Shown here: piece after piece, positions 62,632 through 64,000 of the stretch | Numbering within the stretch: position 1 is the first letter of the stretch | Layout: each line of letters begins with the position of its first letter | Assembly: GCF_004785685.1 (NCBI RefSeq) | Contig: NZ_SRPF01000001.1 | Span: forward strand, 1-64,000 | From: Marinobacter confluentis | GTDB lineage: Bacteria > Pseudomonadota > Gammaproteobacteria > Pseudomonadales > Oleiphilaceae | Direction: 5' to 3' | Length of the DNA: 64,000 nt | Program-made: the position numbers and the translations under genes | The notes under the pieces: generated by a model | What the model saw: only the letters and a program-made list of their open reading frames with translations | Told to the model about the DNA's origin: nothing | Database searches by the model: none

Positions 62632-64000
62632 ATGACTGAGCACACCCACAACGCACCGCACGAGGACAACAAGCTGATTGCCGAGCGCCGCGCCAAACTG
62701 TCGGACATGCGCGAGCAGGGCAACGCCTTCCCTAACGATTTTCGTCGAGACGCCTCAGCTGCCGAGCTGCAGGAAAAATATGGCGACAAAACCAAGGAAG
62801 AGCTGGCTGAGATGGGCGTTCAGGTGGCGGTTGCCGGGCGCATGATGCTCGACCGCAAAGCGTTCAAAGTGGTGCAGGACATGACTGGCCGCATCCAGAT
62901 CTACGCCACCAAGGATGTGCAGAAGGACACCAAACACTGGGATCTGGGGGATATCGTCGGGGTGCGCGGCATTCTGTGCAAGTCCGGCAAGGGCGACCTG
63001 TACGTGACCATGGACGAGTACGTGCTGCTGACCAAATCCCTACGCCCGCTGCCGGAAAAGCACAAGGGCCTGACCGATACCGAAGCCCGCTACCGCCACC
63101 GCTATGTCGACCTGATGGTGAACGAGGACAGCCGCCGGGTGTTCTTTGCGCGATCCAAAATCATCAACACCATGCGCCAGTACTTCACCGATCGGGACTT
63201 CATGGAAGTGGAAACCCCCATGCTGCAGGTCATCCCCGGCGGCGCCACGGCACGGCCCTTCGTGACCCATCACAACGCTCTGGGTATGGACATGTACCTG
63301 CGCATCGCGCCAGAGCTGTTCCTCAAGCGCCTGGTCGTTGGCGGCTTTGAGCGGGTGTTCGAAATCAACCGCAATTTCCGCAACGAAGGCCTGTCCACCC
63401 GGCACAACCCGGAATTCACCATGGTGGAGTTCTACCAGGCCTACGCCGATTACAACGACCTGATGGACCTGACCGAAGACATGCTGCGCACCATCGCCCA
63501 GAAAGTCCTCGGCACCACCACTGTGGTTAACACCCGGACCCTGGCCAGCGGCGAAGAGGAATCGATCGAATACGATTTCGGCAAGCCTTTCGAGCGTCTG
63601 ACCGTGGTCGATGCCATTCTGCGTCACAACCCGGACATCCGCGCCGAGCAGCTGGCCGACGACGCCAGCGCCCGCAAGGTCGCGAAAGAACTTGGCATCA
63701 ACCTGAAAGCCAGCTGGGGCCTGGGCAAGGTCCAGATCGAAATCTTCGAAGCCACGGCCGAGCACCGCCTGCTGCAGCCCACCTTCATCACCGATTACCC
63801 GAAGGAAGTGTCGCCACTGGCCCGCTGCAAGGACAACGACCCATTTGTCACTGAACGGTTTGAATTCTTCGTCGGCGGCCGCGAAATCGCCAACGGCTTC
63901 TCGGAGCTGAACGACGCCGAAGACCAGGCCGAACGCTTCCGTGAACAGGTGGCTGAAAAAGACGCTGGCGACGACGAAGCCATGTTCTACGACGAAGACT
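62632..64000 (+). CDS. lysS: Lysyl-tRNA synthetase (class II), partial at window end
   Basis: Charges tRNA-Lys with lysine. ATG 62632 lies 41 bases after prfB; the frame stays open to the window end (456 codons seen, against about 500 in the family). The N-terminal OB anticodon-binding domain ([20 protein letters not shown]) precedes the class II core: motif 1 region [16 protein letters not shown], motif 2 region [22 protein letters not shown], and the [17 protein letters not shown] block. The C-terminal motif 3 falls outside the window. Confidence 0.96.
   Translation, partial: MTEHTHNAPHEDNKLIAERRAKLSDMREQGNAFPNDFRRDASAAELQEKYGDKTKEELAEMGVQVAVAGRMMLDRKAFKVVQDMTGRIQIYATKDVQKDTKHWDLGDIVGVRGILCKSGKGDLYVTMDEYVLLTKSLRPLPEKHKGLTDTEARYRHRYVDLMVNEDSRRVFFARSKIINTMRQYFTDRDFMEVETPMLQVIPGGATARPFVTHHNALGMDMYLRIAPELFLKRLVVGGFERVFEINRNFRNEGLSTRHNPEFTMVEFYQAYADYNDLMDLTEDMLRTIAQKVLGTTTVVNTRTLASGEEESIEYDFGKPFERLTVVDAILRHNPDIRAEQLADDASARKVAKELGINLKASWGLGKVQIEIFEATAEHRLLQPTFITDYPKEVSPLARCKDNDPFVTERFEFFVGGREIANGFSELNDAEDQAERFREQVAEKDAGDDEAMFYDED

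Noticed and set aside
1..64000. CRISPR arrays, rRNA genes, toxin-antitoxin pairs, prophage modules
   Set aside because: I looked for regular repeat-spacer units, rRNA motifs and typical gene pairs on both strands and saw none.

Overview
The window looks like chromosomal DNA from a marine gammaproteobacterium close to Marinobacter. This is inferred from gene order and protein similarity recalled from memory; no search was run. Supporting clues are the lolB-ispE-tRNA-Gln-prs-rplY-pth-ychF block, hemA-prfA-prmC, rpsP-rimM-trmD-rplS, xerD-dsbC-hom-thrC-recJ-prfB-lysS, an even moderate-to-high GC content, and many transport, signalling and osmolyte-type genes. Almost every base is coding. No gene-free stretch exceeds 300 bases, and I saw no CRISPR array, intact prophage or rRNA.

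Layout. 1-1010: a small accessory patch with a decayed IS3-family transposase and an orphan membrane protein, lying against the 3' end of tRNA-Met. 1012-8149 (minus): tRNA-Met, ychF, pth, rplY, prs, tRNA-Gln, ispE, lolB and a TPR lipoprotein. 8397-12380 (plus): hemA-prfA-prmC-moeB, tightly overlapped. 12445-15992: a formate/nitrite-type channel, a GFA-fold protein, an Asp/Glu racemase and a photolyase. 16154-18620: a coupled trio of RimB-like retropepsin, RimK ligase and aspartoacylase-like amidohydrolase. 18749-25351: a TAXI-type TRAP transporter behind a good sigma-54 promoter, followed by DctB/DctD-type sensor and activator genes. 25399-29762 (minus): a diguanylate cyclase, PIN-PhoH ATPase, CBS protein and START-domain protein. 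29928-32514 (minus): DUF1244, HopJ-family, minC, minD, minE as one coupled run, divergent from the LexA-controlled dinB. 33800-42833: glycosyltransferase, aldo/keto reductase, secreted small protein, CoA-transferase/hydrolase, SlyD-like FKBP, PlsC acyltransferase and an RstA/RstB-like two-component pair. 42866-51183: glpK, argF, grxD, a TonB-like protein, a DUF1631 protein, a CNNM/CorC transporter and a CcsA-like protein. 51374-64000 (plus): ffh, the rpsP-rimM-trmD-rplS operon, xerD, dsbC, hom, thrC, recJ, prfB with its programmed frameshift, and the start of lysS.

How the genes work together. Most of the window is core metabolism and translation: release factors RF1 and RF2 plus their methylase PrmC, peptidyl-tRNA hydrolase, L25, S16, L19, tRNA methylation, SRP and lysyl-tRNA synthetase. 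The parts most likely to hold something new are three. The RimB-RimK-acylase cassette reads like a writer and erasers for an amide-linked glutamate modification or metabolite. The DUF1244-HopJ genes are translationally coupled to minC, which argues that HopJ has a housekeeping role rather than an effector role. The sigma-54/DctBD-controlled TAXI transporter has a dyad element and an attenuator, and its substrate is unknown.
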